From Terana coerulea (lineage: Eukaryota; Basidiomycota; Agaricomycetes; Polyporales; Phanerochaetaceae): 64,000 bases of DNA. Below the pieces are notes generated by a model. The model was not told where the DNA came from. It worked only from the letters and a program-made list of their open reading frames with translations, and did not search any database. This document shows, one piece after another, positions 23,401-34,615 of this stretch. Each line of letters opens with the position of its first letter. The first letter of the stretch is position 1. The stretch spans positions 248,001 to 312,000 of the forward strand of contig JAKOGH010000216.1 in NCBI GenBank assembly GCA_024811115.1, in the 5' to 3' direction. Both the position numbers and the translations under genes were made by a program.

Positions 23401-24214
23401 ACGGGCTGCGGGCCAAGACTTCACACCGTCCACATACCATCTTGTTGTTGTAGTACACTGTACGCAGTCGAGACGACGTGAGATCGAGCGACCCTAATCA
23501 GCGCCTGGGAAAGCACTCACGATCCTGCACGGAAATGACCTGGATGGCGGTCGCCGAGCCCGCCGCGGTGGACGACATGATGATGATCGCGACATGCTCC
23601 TTGACTGCAACCCACAGTCAGCACTGCACTGCGCGGCACAGAAGGGCGCATGGACGCACTGTTGAACGGGCCAGGGTTGATGAAGCGGAAGAGGCCGCGG
23701 GAGGGCAGCGCGGTGTGCAGGCCGTTCCCGATCCAGTACGTCAGCACGAGGAGGAAGAGCGTGGAGACGGAGAGCGTCTGCGGCTTGAAGTAGTAGATCT
23801 GGGCAAGCACGCTGGGCGGCGCCGTCAGCCTCACTGGGTTATGCTCTCAGCGGCGGGGCGGGGCACTTACGCGCCAAAGGCGGAGAAGCCGAGGCCGAGG
23901 AAGAAGGTGCGGAAGGTGAGCGCGGGAAGCTCGGGGTCGTCCCGCGTCGACAAGACCTGCACATTCCCGTGAGCTGCTGTAAGAGAGTGGACAGGATGGA
24001 CACTGACCTTGAGGGCGACGTCGTACGCGTGCTCGACCTTGTACTCCTCGTCGGCCGCCTCGTCGTGCTGGAGCCGGTCCTCGAACGCCTCGAGCTCCTT
24101 GACGACCTGGGCGTCGTCAATCGGCTTGCCGGTCGAGTCGTGGAGGGAGAGCTTCTCGGTCGAGTCCGAGTCCGCCTCGATCTTCTCGTCGAGCTGGCGC
24201 ACGATGTCGGCCAT
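20495..24214 (-). CDS. OPT-family oligopeptide transporter
   Basis: Proton-coupled import of small peptides at the plasma membrane. The model has 25 exons and 760 aa, the usual OPT size, and its summed length is a multiple of three. Landmarks: YWIGNGLHTALPS, AIQVISVQD, YGFAGLLQDILVKP, WEIIPQW, GGASNNEGMALLSW, NPLWLQINQD, SFNPWNRVPLV, WWYFVVLAVAYAI, SSGTGFFQMITG, PGEPVANMYGALYG, TRLWSGQNAQTYNS, TSIIMQYSCFLSVG and AALDGGTQVISF. Several exons are tiny: 20 nt (23457-23438), 12 nt (23064-23053), 1 nt (22994) and 19 nt (22938-22920). A G5 run at 20613-20617 has one base too many, between FP and WWGNG. The cytosolic N-terminus is acidic and lies before the first membrane span. Confidence 0.92.
22371..22391. 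repeat. CAGA microsatellite
   Basis: Five tandem CAGA units lie in an OPT-gene intron next to the acceptor of the exon beginning at 22367. Confidence 0.85.
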
Positions 24215-24293
24215 GGCTGCCTGCTGTTACTATTCAGTGAGTACTGAAGGTGCAAGGGCCTCAGAGGGCGCGGCCGTGCGACGGGCCCCGCGC

Positions 24294-24301
24294 ATATATA
24301 C
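24294..24301 (-). promoter_or_regulatory. TATA box for the OPT transporter gene
   Basis: The minus strand reads TATATATG at about 80 bp upstream of the ATG (24214), in otherwise GC-rich sequence. Confidence 0.55.
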
Positions 24302-25903
24302 CACCTCTCGCACGGGCGGCGCCACCTGCGAAGCACATGGGGGCCTACGGCGGCGGCCATGGGCTCCCAGCCGTTATCGCAGGAGCACATGTCCGGTGGG
24401 ATATTTCTGTATCAGCCCTGGGGCCGGGCGATAAAGTTAACGGGTCGGGAGGAATACACGCATGGAGGGTCGGCAATCTGCACTAATAGGTGGCGTGGCT
24501 ATGCACAGCAGCGTTAGCATACAGACGGCTAACAGACCGTCGTGTGGCACATACCAGGCCGGAGCGGCCCACCATCACTCGCTGCCAACGAGCTATCACC
24601 ACGCAGCAGGTCCCGTCACTCCCGTGCCGAGAACGCGTACAATCCGCAGCGAGGGCAAATCCATGTAAAATGCGCCAGGCAGAACTGGATTCACGTCTAT
24701 CGCGAACTTGCGAACCACCCGCGGAGAGCGCGCGTAACCGAACCTGGAGCGCCGAAGCCCGGGTCAAGGCAACATATGCGGGGTAAACCACGGCCGAGAA
24801 GCATGGAATTTCTACATCACTGCCGTTGCATCAACGGTGTGCATTCCCCCAGCAATTCGACCACTCACAACCGCACGGTCTGTCACCCGCCCTCGAGCAA
24901 AGTCGGCGGCGATCGGTCCACATTGGGCTTATCAGCCCCGGGAGCCATCGTTCAGCCGCGGAAGCAGACCGTCCGCGCCCCCCATATGACGCGTGGCTCC
25001 AGGGCGATGCACTTCGCCGTGAGATCCTCATGTTGGTTCTGGTAGATCGTAAGCGTGCAGCCAGGAACATAGCAAGCTGCCATAGCGCCGTGCAATGGGA
25101 TGTACCAAGCAAGGCCGAAGAGTGGCAAAGCGCGCGAAGGCTTGCACGTCAGAGTAGGCTTATGTGGCTCGACGGGCTCCTTCAATTGGTCTGGCGGATT
25201 GGCAGAACGGCATGCGCGCGCGCACCGTTTCGTTGCGCCGTCGCGGGCCGCCGCCACCCGCCCCTCAACAAACCTGGCGCCACGGCGCTTGGCGGTGGTG
25301 CGCAGCCAGCATGAGAGACGGTCACACGACGAGGCCGAGCTTGCCCACCTGGAGGAACATACGAGAACAACGAACAGTGATGCACCCCGCCGGGAAGGGC
25401 TGCCGAAAGTTTGCTGAAGCCAGTCTCACCAACTCCAACGGGATGCCCGTCGCCGGCCATGGTCGCCCGTCATCGCGAGCGTGGCTCCCAAACCTTGCCA
25501 TAACCCAACTCAGAGTTCGCTCTAGTATGGCGAAGTAACGCCGTGAGTGGTCACTGGTGATGCAAGGGGGGCGACGCCAGTGGTGCGCATGCTGTATAAA
25601 GGAGCTTTGGCTACCGGCCAGCGCCTTCTAAGCTCTAGCCAAAGAAGCCATATGTTCCCTGCCATTGCACACCTTATCAGCCGTGCCTGGCAGATAGGCG
25701 GCGGGTGTACGCATTTACATCACCTTAGAGACAAGCAAGCTATATTTGTGGTCCACAATGAGCCTGCACCATAATGATGGGTTGCTCCCGGGTGGGTTCC
25801 GACTGTCGTCGGGTGCTCCGTATGGACCGCACGCGACGCAATAATAGAACGATGGCTTCATTTTCACGATCGCGGGGGCCAGTGTGCCTTACAGCAGCGT
25901 GCC
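24302..25903. other. Intergenic, no gene recognised
   Basis: 1.6 kb between the OPT promoter and the NUDIX gene stop. Open frames reach about 167 codons (24542-25045, +), but overlapping ones exist in several frames and none shows a domain or splice structure. No tRNA-like B box was seen. Confidence 0.45.
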
Positions 25904-26979
25904 TTAGATTCTAGCTTTCGCCCGGAACCAGTGCTCCTCTATCTCTGTGAAGACGTCAAAGTTTCGCTGCAGGATGACCTCCGAGACCACCTGGATTTCA
26001 CAAGTCAGTTGAACTGGTGGAATGCACACAATGAAAGAACACGACGTACGCCTGGTCGCTCGAATTTCACCAAGGAGCGGTGCATGCGCCCTGGCGGGCC
26101 CCCTCGCGCCTCGTCCCCCTCGTACGTGAGCACCGTCCACCCCGCCGGCGCCCCGTGCGCAAGCGGTCGAGGATTTATCGCCATCGCACCAAAAGGCCCT
26201 CTAGAAAGCGTGGAGACGTTCTCGCGCTGTTCAAGCGTGTTGACACCGCCGTCCAGGATCGCAGCGAGCGTCGAGACGAGGTAGAACTGCGGCGGCATGA
26301 GCGCGATCTGCTTCGCGGCGCACTCGCGCAGGGCGGCGGCGGGGTGCACGAAGCGCGCCGCGACGACCTCCTGCCCGCCGTCCGGCGTCGGCAGCCGCTC
26401 AACCTTGTTGCCCGAGGAGAAACCCGTCGCGGGGGCGTGTTCGAGGAAGGTGACGTAGAACTGGGTCTCGAAGCGTCTGCGTGGCACGTCGGCGGTCAGG
26501 CTTCAGCGTGTTGCGCGCACGGATGCACAGGACGTACCTGGGTTGGTTCGGCGGCGTGATCCACTGCGTGAACGGCAGGAGCGCCGTGGCGTCCGCCGCG
26601 AGGCAGTGTCGGGCCAGAAAGTCGCGAAAGAGCAGCCGCTGCGCGTTTAGTTCCTTGCGGCCCTCGTCCAGCTCCCCGTCGCTCGGGCGCGCCCCGCTGT
26701 GGCTGGACGCGAGCAGGAGGCCCGCTTCCTCGAACGTCTCGCGTATCGCCGTGATCGCCAAGCTGTCGTCCTGCTTTGCGTCGTAGTTCCCGCCGGGGAA
26801 GACCTGTGGTGTGTGAGCAGGGGTAGCCGAGGGGAGAGGACGCGACGTACGTGCATCCCAGCGAACGCGCTCGACTTCGGGTGCCTGTGCACGAGCAGGA
26901 TCTCGTTCCGGCCGTTCACGACGATGAGGCTGGCCGAGGGGCGCGGGACGGCCGGTGTCTGTGTCTTCTGCGACGCCAT
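25904..26979 (-). CDS. NUDIX hydrolase (NUDT19/NUDT7-like)
   Basis: Probably cleaves a nucleoside-diphosphate-linked substrate; NUDT19/7 relatives act on CoA species. Exons 26979-26851, 26803-26538, 26476-26050 and 25990-25904 give 302 aa. The Nudix helix core is REtfEEAGLL (in AITAIRETFEEAGLL), preceded by FPGGNYDAKQDD, a longer loop than the classic Gx5Ex7 spacing with Asp at the upstream acidic position. This matches the NUDT19-like branch better than MutT. The start taken is ATG 26979 (MASQKTQTP). The frame stays open upstream, with another ATG at 27117 giving an Arg/Trp-rich, presequence-like extension, so a mitochondrial form is possible. Confidence 0.82.
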
Positions 26980-27529
26980 GCTTTCGAGCGACCGACGCCT
27001 GACAAGTCCTGGGAGACCGGTGTCGTGTGGCTTGAAGCGCAGCGCAGAGCCTCTGCCCTCCCACCAAGTCGTTAACGTTCTCCTCCACAACGAAAGCGGC
27101 GCGCGGGTTCCCCACATGGTGGCATGTGATACGATCCGGCACAGATCCAGAAAGTCGGGCGCGAACTCGGCTTTTGGCTTCCTGCAGCAACGACTTAGGC
27201 GCAGCGTTCCATGTAGGAGCAGTCGAGTAACGAACAGAGATGTATCGTTTGTGTACTGGTAGGTGGACGATGTATGGGAAGCGGGGCGGACGACGGGCAG
27301 GAGCAACAGCACTGGCGCTCGAACTGCGGTAAACGGCTTCTGCCGAGTCGCTACTGAACACCGCGGCGCATCACTCCGTAAATGGCAGTGATGCGGACTA
27401 ACACCGCCAAAGTAGCAGGCTACCTAGAGGACATCGACCACAGAATGAAATACAGGACGCTAATAATGCGTGTATATATGTACAACCTCGCCGCGCAAGC
27501 TACTTGTGCCGTTCGGGTGAGAAACTAAA
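26980..27529. other. NUDIX upstream region and MFS 3' flank
   Basis: Up to 27312 the NUDIX frame remains open on the minus strand and could encode an N-terminal extension. The rest, 27313-27529, shows no gene. Confidence 0.4.
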
Positions 27530-29668
27530 TCAATCCTTCTTATCATCAATGTGCTCATACACCTCCACTCCCTCCAGGTCAGGTGTCAGGGTATTTGACG
27601 CTATGACGCTGTCCAGACCATCAAAGATGCTGCAGGATTAAAACATCAGCATCTGGCGCGAAGCAGCAGAAGCAACAGGACGACGTACATCGCCGTCTCC
27701 TCCAGCGTGCGGTTCTTCGTCTCGATGAGGAAGAAGTAGACGAACACGAGCTCGAACGCGAGCCACACGCAGTACACGAGGTAGTACTTCCACTGCAGCG
27801 CGCCGAGCGCGATCGGGTTGATGTACTGGTTGAACACGAGCGACGCGGAGACCGCGAACGCGAACACGGTGTAGCCCTTCGCGCGCAGGTTGAACGGCAG
27901 GATCTCGAGCGTGTACGACGTGATGAGCGGCGAGTACGCGATCGCGTACGCCGCGCTGTACAGGACTGCCCGGCCCCGTCAGCACCCGCATCCCTCCACA
28001 AACGGTGAATCACGCACAGAGGAAGGCGACCACCGCGTTGCCCGCGGCGGTGTTCCCGTGCAGGGCGAACTGCGCCGAGCACACCGTCTGCAGGATGAAA
28101 GAAGACGAGCATGCCGGCGGTGGAGATGAGGAAGAGCGGCCGCCGCCCGACGCGGTCACAGTACAGGCCGCCCATGATCGCGCAGAACGCGGACCACACG
28201 TTGAGGAACGCGCTGATGAGCAGTTGCTCGGTCTGGTCCGTAACTACAAAAAGAGGTCAGCGACGACACCGGCGCGCCATCCAACAATGGTCGGACGTAC
28301 TGCCGATGGTGGCAAAGACCTTGTTGAGATAATACGATCTGTGCAGAGAAGATGTTGACCATGGTCCCAGCTTCACAGGTGGGGAGTAAAGGGACACATA
28401 CGCCAGCCCATTCCCGCTCCACTGCGAGAAAAACGCGATCGCAATAATGATCCGCATCCGCCGGCGGTTCCCCGGCGTGCGCACCAGCTGCAGCCACCCC
28501 GTCTGCTTCTGCAGCTTCTCCGCCTCGAGCGCCGCGCGGATCTCCGCGAACTCGAACCGCACGAGCGCGTCCTGCTCGTCGCCGTTCGCGTGGTAGTACG
28601 CGAGGATGCGCAGCGCCTCCTGCTCGCGCCCCTTCGAGAGCAGCCAGCGCGGGCTCTCGGGCCCGAACAGGATGAGGCCGATCTGCAGCACGGAGGGGAC
28701 GGCCTGCACGGCGGACGGGATGCGCCACGCCCAGGAGCTGTTGATGTGGAAGGTCCCGAAGGTGAGCCACGCGGCGCTGGGGCGGGGGTGGCTTTAGCGG
28801 GGCGAGTTGTCGGAGCCGAGAGCAGGAGTTAGACTTACACGACGGCACCGGCGGGCCATAAGGCGTTGTACACGGATGAGACCGGGCCTCGTTGTGTACT
28901 ATACGTGCATCAATACAGCCGGGACAATTCGAGGATAGTGCGAGGTGAGCTTACGGGTATGCTATCTCCGTGACCAGCATTGGTGCGGCCGAAGTCTACA
29001 GGAACCAGTATGAGGTCCCATCACGCCATATCTGACCGAACCTGCACTTACGCAGAAACCCAGTCCAAAGCCCACTGCGGTACAGCGCATGAGCGGATCG
29101 CATATATTGTCATTAATAGCGTGCACGTACGCATAAACCGAGCGCCAATGAACATCTCCACGCTCTGCGACGCGGTCTGCAGAATCGCGCCGGCGACGAC
29201 GATGAGCGCGCCGAGGAAGATCGTCTTCTTGCGCCCGAGCCCGTCGCACAGGTACGGCGTGAACGGGTACGAGCCGAGCGAGCCGATGTTCTGGATCGCG
29301 CCGAGCAGCCCCAGCTTCGAGCCGCTCGGGTAGTTGAACGCGGACTCCCACTGGCTGATGAGCTGCAGCCCGTCTGGACGTCCGGTAGACAGCAGTCAGC
29401 CACGGCGCAGACAGCGCAGGACATTCCTCGGACGCACTCATCATGCTTCCGTCGTACCCGTTCGCCGTTGAGGTGATCAGCCTGCAGAACGCCCGTGTCA
29501 GCGTGCTGCTGGGCGAAGATAAACATGAAGAAGCGGGGCGTACAGAAGCAGGATCCAGAGGTTGAGAACCACGAGCCGCCGGTTCTTCCACCATTTCGCG
29601 TTTGGGTCGATGTACTGGTGGTAGTCGACGCGAGGCGTCGGTCCGCCGGTCGGTGCGCTGACGGCCAT
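27530..29668 (-). CDS. MFS sugar (hexose/disaccharide) transporter
   Basis: Sugar:proton symport at the plasma membrane. Eleven exons give 516 aa. Sugar-porter signatures: STANGYDGSMMNGLQLI, GRKKTIFLG, PESPRWLL, QWSGNGLASYYL, DRVGRRPLFLIST, EILPFNLRAKG and ETKNRTLEET. The start ATG 29668 (MAVSAPTGGPTPRVDYH) lies 9 nt after an intron acceptor, so the 5' UTR probably holds an intron. The open frame upstream of that intron has no ATG. A TTT run (plus strand AAA, 28098-28100) has one base too many between LVFF and LQTVCSAQFAL. The substrate is not determinable; lactose-permease-like and hexose branches both fit. Confidence 0.9.
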
Positions 29669-30616
29669 CCTGATCCTGCACGAGCAAAGTCCTGGTCAGC
29701 ACGACCAAGATACCCTCCACAAAGCAGGCCACTCACTTCTTATACCCGCTCTTCAGCGGACCTCCTAGCGGGACCCTATACGCTACCCTGATGGGACCTG
29801 TACGGGCACGCCACCATTCCCTGCCTCCAGCCAATGTGATGATGACACCATGGAAGCGCACAGGCCCGGCGGGAGAGCGCATTCACTCGAGGACCGCCTC
29901 AGCCTACTCGCCACCTCGAGGCGGCCTGCTGACCAGGTCAGCGAGCGGGATCTGCCCACGGCTGAACGGTTCTCGCGCCTGCGTGCGGGGAAACAGTCCA
30001 AAGTTAGCACGAGCTGCCCGTTCGATGGAGCAGCGTTCCCATGGGCTTCTGAGATAAAGCACGCCTCGAGGGTAGGGTTTGATATTGAAGACGGAATTCA
30101 GTACGCCATTGCAGTGTTAGCAGTTTCGTTTGCATCCGTGGTCTGGACAAGGGCGCCGCGCCAGAGTCGTCTACCACGTCAGGTAAGCTCCAGGCGCCGT
30201 AGAGAAGATTGAGAGAAGGTGACATACGCGCAAATGTGCATTGGGGGCTTGAGCGGCCACGGGTCATGAGTTGGTGTATCTGGCTAAGGGTAAATCATTC
30301 GCGCGAGGGCGTCACTCAAAGAGGCGGTCGTGGTTCGTGCATAAGCGACGTGACTCCGCCACGTGCATACGACGACGCTTTGATCTGAAATGGGAACGCC
30401 ACAAGTCCAGCGCTTGTCAGCGGTCCTTGGCATGTCCGCTGCATGTCTGATGACACAAAAACGGCACTGGAACATGCCGCGCGACAGTGCTCACTTACAC
30501 GCACTTACGTAGAGATGCGTAATCTGTTAATCAGACTCTTGGGTGAAATCTCCGAGCAAATCCGTCTATTCAGAGACACTTCCAGCTCCACGCTGCAGCA
30601 TAAATCCAGAGGGCCG
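29669..30616. other. Intergenic, MFS promoter and UBLCP1 3' flank
   Basis: About 950 bp with only short spurious frames. The MFS leader with its probable 5' UTR intron occupies the left end (to about 29770). Confidence 0.5.
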
Positions 30617-32351
30617 CTACCTGGGTATTCTATGAACAACGTGCTTCCAGTCCTACAAGTCCGATAGAATGTTAGCTGCCCCGAAGAGCCGGAGTCTGGC
30701 AACTCACCTTGTGGTTGAGATTGGCAAAATCTGGGTGTGTATTCGTAATATGAACCAGGTATCGGGCTACCTTTGCCAGTTCACGGTCAGCCTGGGCCTC
30801 TGGCGTATGCGCATCCTTGAACGCATGTATTTTCAAGCCTTGATTTGGATTCAGGGCAAAATTACGGCCCTGGTGAAATGCCATCAGAGTCATAGAAGCC
30901 TTGAGCCAACACAAGAACTCACAAGGTCGTCGACGTGAATTGTGTTTCCTGGGCCACTGCATAACATGTGTCATGGGTAGCATCATCATACATATATTGA
31001 GGATGCTTACAATTGCGGGAAATAGTCCCATATTATTTGTAGTGCCTTGACTGAGTGCTTGCGCTGCTCGCCGTCTTTTTAGAGAAAACGGTGAACATCG
31101 AAGTCTTGTCAAGCACTTCGCACTATATTCAGTTCCAAATATCCCTCCACGGAGTGCCGATTTCACATACCGAATGAGATCTGTTTGTGCAAAAAATCAG
31201 TGAGTGGTTGAATGGGAGATGCGTGGACATTTTACATGGTAGCTGTGAGGCCTACCAAGCATTCCAAGCTCGACGAGTTTTGTTTCGAGCCAGATCCAAC
31301 TGGTCTGGGACCTAAATATACCTCAGCCAAATGTCTATGAAAGGGATATGTCAAACGCACCAAATGCAGATGTCGTAGTACGGATAGATCGCCTCGAGGA
31401 ACTCGTGCAAACCTGGTCGCGCGCATTCCTGCGGAGGCAGTGACCCAGACGTCAGTGGCTTCGTGTCCAGAATCGCTGATTGATCGACATGAGTCATCCG
31501 CACCGCATCGAATAAGGCCAAAACTTACTGTAATCAATGTCAAGGACAAGCAGACGCTTCCCTGGTCGGAGTGGAGTTATGATGTTCACGTTGAGCTTGC
31601 TCCCGTGTTCCTTAATCTTGCGCTTATTGCGCTGGTCATTGGCGTAAGCAGCAGCTGCATGTGGATCTGCGGTAAAGTCTACGTCGAAGTCGTTGACAAT
31701 GTCGGGGAGGAAATCCATCCCTAAAAGACGTGTAAGGCTCTACTGACGCTACGCTTATGTAGGAAACGTACGCAAGGGGTCCTTGATTTCATCTCCTTCC
31801 GGAGTACCAACTAATGAAAACTTCTTGCCCGGGACCAGTTTGAGGTCATGGCTTGGTGAATAAGCGGTTGAGCCAGATCTTTGGGCAAGATTTATGACTT
31901 TAATCTTACATCGTCACCTCGTCTGAAGGAAGTTTGCCTTTCACGAGACCCAGGATCTTCTGGCGTTCTGGCGGCACGTTCGTTAGGCTGTACAGAGCAC
32001 CCTTCAAGTCAAACACCCTAGATAGTATACAGTCAGTAAAAGCGTTGAAAAAGCATCCAGACTCATACCTGTCCGAGCCAGCAATGTCGAGCTCATACGG
32101 CTTCCCGGTCCAGGTGAAGTGCAGATGTATCCATTCCTCCGCATCTGACCCTTCCTCTGTCCGAATAACCTGCAAGCCACAGTATAAATCAATGCACGAC
32201 ACCCAAGAGATACATCATGAGTCACTTGTGTGGCCTCCAATGTGCCTTCAACAGGCGTTCCACTGATGTCGGGAGCCGATAGCGGCACTTGCGTGGGCCC
32301 TTGAGACCCATCTTGGGTTCGAGTCTCTGCTATGATGCTCTCGTAAAGCAT
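30617..32351 (-). CDS. ublcp1: Ubiquitin-like domain CTD/proteasome phosphatase
   Basis: HAD-superfamily Ser/Thr phosphatase that in animals dephosphorylates the nuclear proteasome 19S base. Twelve exons (32351-32226, 32169-32069, 32017-31910, 31851-31772, 31720-31529, 31475-31361, 31311-31256, 31180-31167, 31122-31011, 30956-30923, 30869-30708, 30652-30617) give 378 aa. The N-terminal ubiquitin-like domain includes HFTWTGKPYELDIAGSDRVF and PERQKILGLVKGKL. The catalytic motif is LLVLDIDYTILD (DxDx(T/V)), followed by CARPGLHEFLEAIYPYYDI, VLDKTSMFTVFSK, NTIHVDDLGRNFALNP and FANLNHK. The T5 run at 31076-31080 (A5 on the coding strand) is one base short. The 5' end is duplicated about 1.7 kb upstream, in the chimeric pseudogene. 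Confidence 0.92.
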
Positions 32352-32768
32352 TCCTAAGCCTGTGTTGTACGTGTTGAGACGCCACCCGCGACGTTGGTAG
32401 CCTGGAAGATGATGGTGGTGGTTCAACGAAGAGAAACCGTTTTGGCACGCGCCATGCTGTGTATGCATGTAGGTCCCGCACGTGGTATAGACGCCCAATT
32501 AAGTCGCCACCCTGTGCTCAGCATGCGCATCTAAGCCCAGCTTGTGGCGAGACGTTGCGTACCGTCAATGCGTTACAACACATGGCAGTAAGCTTAAGTT
32601 GCGGTTTCAACATGAAATGCTTCCAGGGAATACTGGGCAGCACTCTCGCACAGATTGCGGTACTAGTAGCGTATTGTCAATAATCATCTGCGTCTTCAGA
32701 GATCCTAGGAGCTGAGGCTAGGACCCTACGGCGGAGAATAGTGTACACGGGCATCATAGTCCACAGAG

Positions 32769-34010
32769 TCAGAACATGGCCTCTGTTAGAATTTCGACAC
32801 AGTCTCCCCACTCCACGACCGGATGCGGTTCCTCCGTTAGCGCCGCGTGCGCCCGGCCCGGGAACGCCTTAGCATCTTCGAGGACCACTGTGCCGTCCCA
32901 CAGCTTGCCCTCGCAGTCCGCCAGCGTTGTGAGCGTCGCGAGCAACTTTTTCCGTCGTCTTCGGGGAGCTCCGCCTCTTTGTCCGCCAGCAGTGCCTGCC
33001 AGTATGTGGCCGTCTGTGTGAGCGCCGGCTCACCGCTCGCGAAGAGCTCTTCGCGCCACTTCGTGGTGTCGACCACTGGCGCGGTCTGCACGACGCTGTC
33101 CGCGAATGCGGCAACGGCCGCCTCGCTGACCCGCGTCGCCCGTAGCTTCTGCGCCTTCAGGTGCACCGCAAGCTCAGCGCGGGTCGGCGAGGCGTAGTGC
33201 ACATGACTCTTGAAGAGCGCGAGCACGTCGTTTTTGGTAACGTCTTGAAGGACCTCAACGTTCGTTTTTCCTGTAGGATGGTGAGCCTCGAGCTATGACG
33301 AAAGCGAGAGATGACAGGTGGGATATGATGTCGTCGCACCTTGCCAACCACACATAAACGCCGGTTTGCTAAATACTCCTTCTGCCACCATTCGACGAGC
33401 CTGCGCCGGACCTCACGGCCAACCGGTCCATCTTCACCCTCGAGCTGCTCGCTGCCAGTCGAAGCCGTAGATGGAGCTGGCGATGCCGCGCGAGAAGCTG
33501 GCGGGGTAGCAACAAGGCCGTTCACGCCAGATCGAGTCGGGGTATCGTTCGTGGACTTCAACAGGCCCTTCTTCTGCAGTTCCTTTGCGACTTTCGTCAA
33601 ACTTTCGATGTTGCCGTGTAGGAACTTGCTCCAAGGATGCTCAGGCTTAGTCAGATACTTGCTGATACTTGCTGAGTTGTGACATGCGCCAGATGTCGGA
33701 CTGGAAGTCCTTCTTATACTGGGAGTTTACGGCATTCAGTTCGCGGGAGGTGCAAGACGACACAAAGAAGAGACAATAGAAGAACGCCGTAAAGCGCGAG
33801 AGAGCACCTGAGAGCGCAGCAATAGAGACGTTGAAGTTGTTTTTGACCAGGTACTACCGACGCCGCCCGCGTAAGCACAACACCAAGGTCATGGCAGAAA
33901 TGCCTCACCTTGAAATACCCGTTCTGTTTTGGGATACAGCTCAGTTCCCTGGAGTTCCTTTTAGCTAGCGTACACGATACAAATCTTTCGTGACGCACCA
34001 TGAACAATTC
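32769..34010 (-). pseudogene. Truncated M16 (insulin-degrading-enzyme-like) metallopeptidase pseudogene
   Basis: Segments match insulysin in order: GTELYPKTERVF, FNVSIAALSGALSRF, CTSRELNAVNSQYKKDFQSD, HPWSKFLHGNIESL, GREVRRRLVEWWQKEYLANR, then a jump to the enzyme's C-terminal end (LFKSHVHYASPTRAELAVHL to VEILTEAMF, stop at 32769). The region holding the zinc motif HxxEH is absent; the copy begins just after it. The middle of the enzyme (several hundred residues by comparison with the family) is missing, as is a short piece between YLVKNN and FNVS. A tandem 10-bp duplication (33654-33673) shifts the frame, the exon junction after CVVGK does not restore it, and a T5 run at 32947-32951 adds another break. 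It cannot make an active protease. Confidence 0.85.
33654..33673. repeat. 10-bp tandem duplication inside the M16 pseudogene
   Basis: GATACTTGCT occurs twice in a row. Removing one copy restores the reading LSKYLTKPEHPWSK, so this is a frame-disrupting duplication and not a homopolymer miscall. Confidence 0.85.
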
Positions 34011-34440
34011 CTCTGCCTCGGCCCTTCCTCTGGCGGAATAACATGCAGAGCATGATACTTATGAAGGCAATTCGCCCCAAAATACATTATGAGTCGCTTG
34101 TGTGGCCTCTAATGTGCCTCCGACGGGCTTCCCAGTGACATCGTAAGCCGAAAGTGCCAGTGCTAGCGTGAGCACTACTTGCGGTGTGAGTCCTTGAAAA
34201 ACAACTTGGGATCGAGCCGCCACTACGATGCTCTCGGATTGCATCACAAAGAATGGGATGTATGCGTTGAGACGCCGTCCACGAAGGTTGATGGCCTGGT
34301 AGGTGATGGTGGTGGTCCAGGGAGAGAAACCGGTTTGGCACACCGTGGCACTGCAAGCCATGTGTGCCTGTAGGTCCCTCACGTGGCACAGACGCACAGA
34401 TAAGCCGTGACGCTGCAGGGCGCTGGACGATGACACTGCT
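34010..34440 (-). pseudogene. Partial duplicate of the UBLCP1 5' end
   Basis: Sequence and encoded peptide resemble the UBLCP1 promoter, exon 1, intron 1 and start of exon 2. Shared features: KPVGGTLEATQ here versus TPVEGTLEATQ in UBLCP1, the intron-side ACTCATAATG versus ACTCATGATG, and GTTATTC...CAGAGGAAGGG at the exon 2 start. Similarity extends upstream of the ATG (34252) into 34300-34430, matching about 32350-32490. It stops abruptly at about 34010, where M16 peptidase sequence begins. The exon 1 donor has become GC and the frames do not join. Confidence 0.8.
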
Positions 34441-34615
34441 GTTTAGTACTTCGTAACCGCAATCCTCAAGCTTTTCAAGCTCAAGGTACACGTCAGAGGT
34501 AGCAGCAGAACAAGCTACTCCCAGCTAATCACAGCGGATATACAGCTTATGATTGCGGCGGTAGAGTCCAAAATGATACTAATGTACAGTGACGTTGGAA
34601 TAATGAAGATACCGA

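Noticed and set aside
32300..32330. GGTTCGAGTCT resembling a tRNA B box
   Set aside because: No A box or cloverleaf upstream; it lies in exon 1 of UBLCP1 on the opposite strand.
33847..33910. HFCHD, apparently a mutated M16 zinc motif
   Set aside because: On closer reading this stretch is a GTGAGG...GGTAG intron of the pseudogene. The true HxxEH exon is simply absent.
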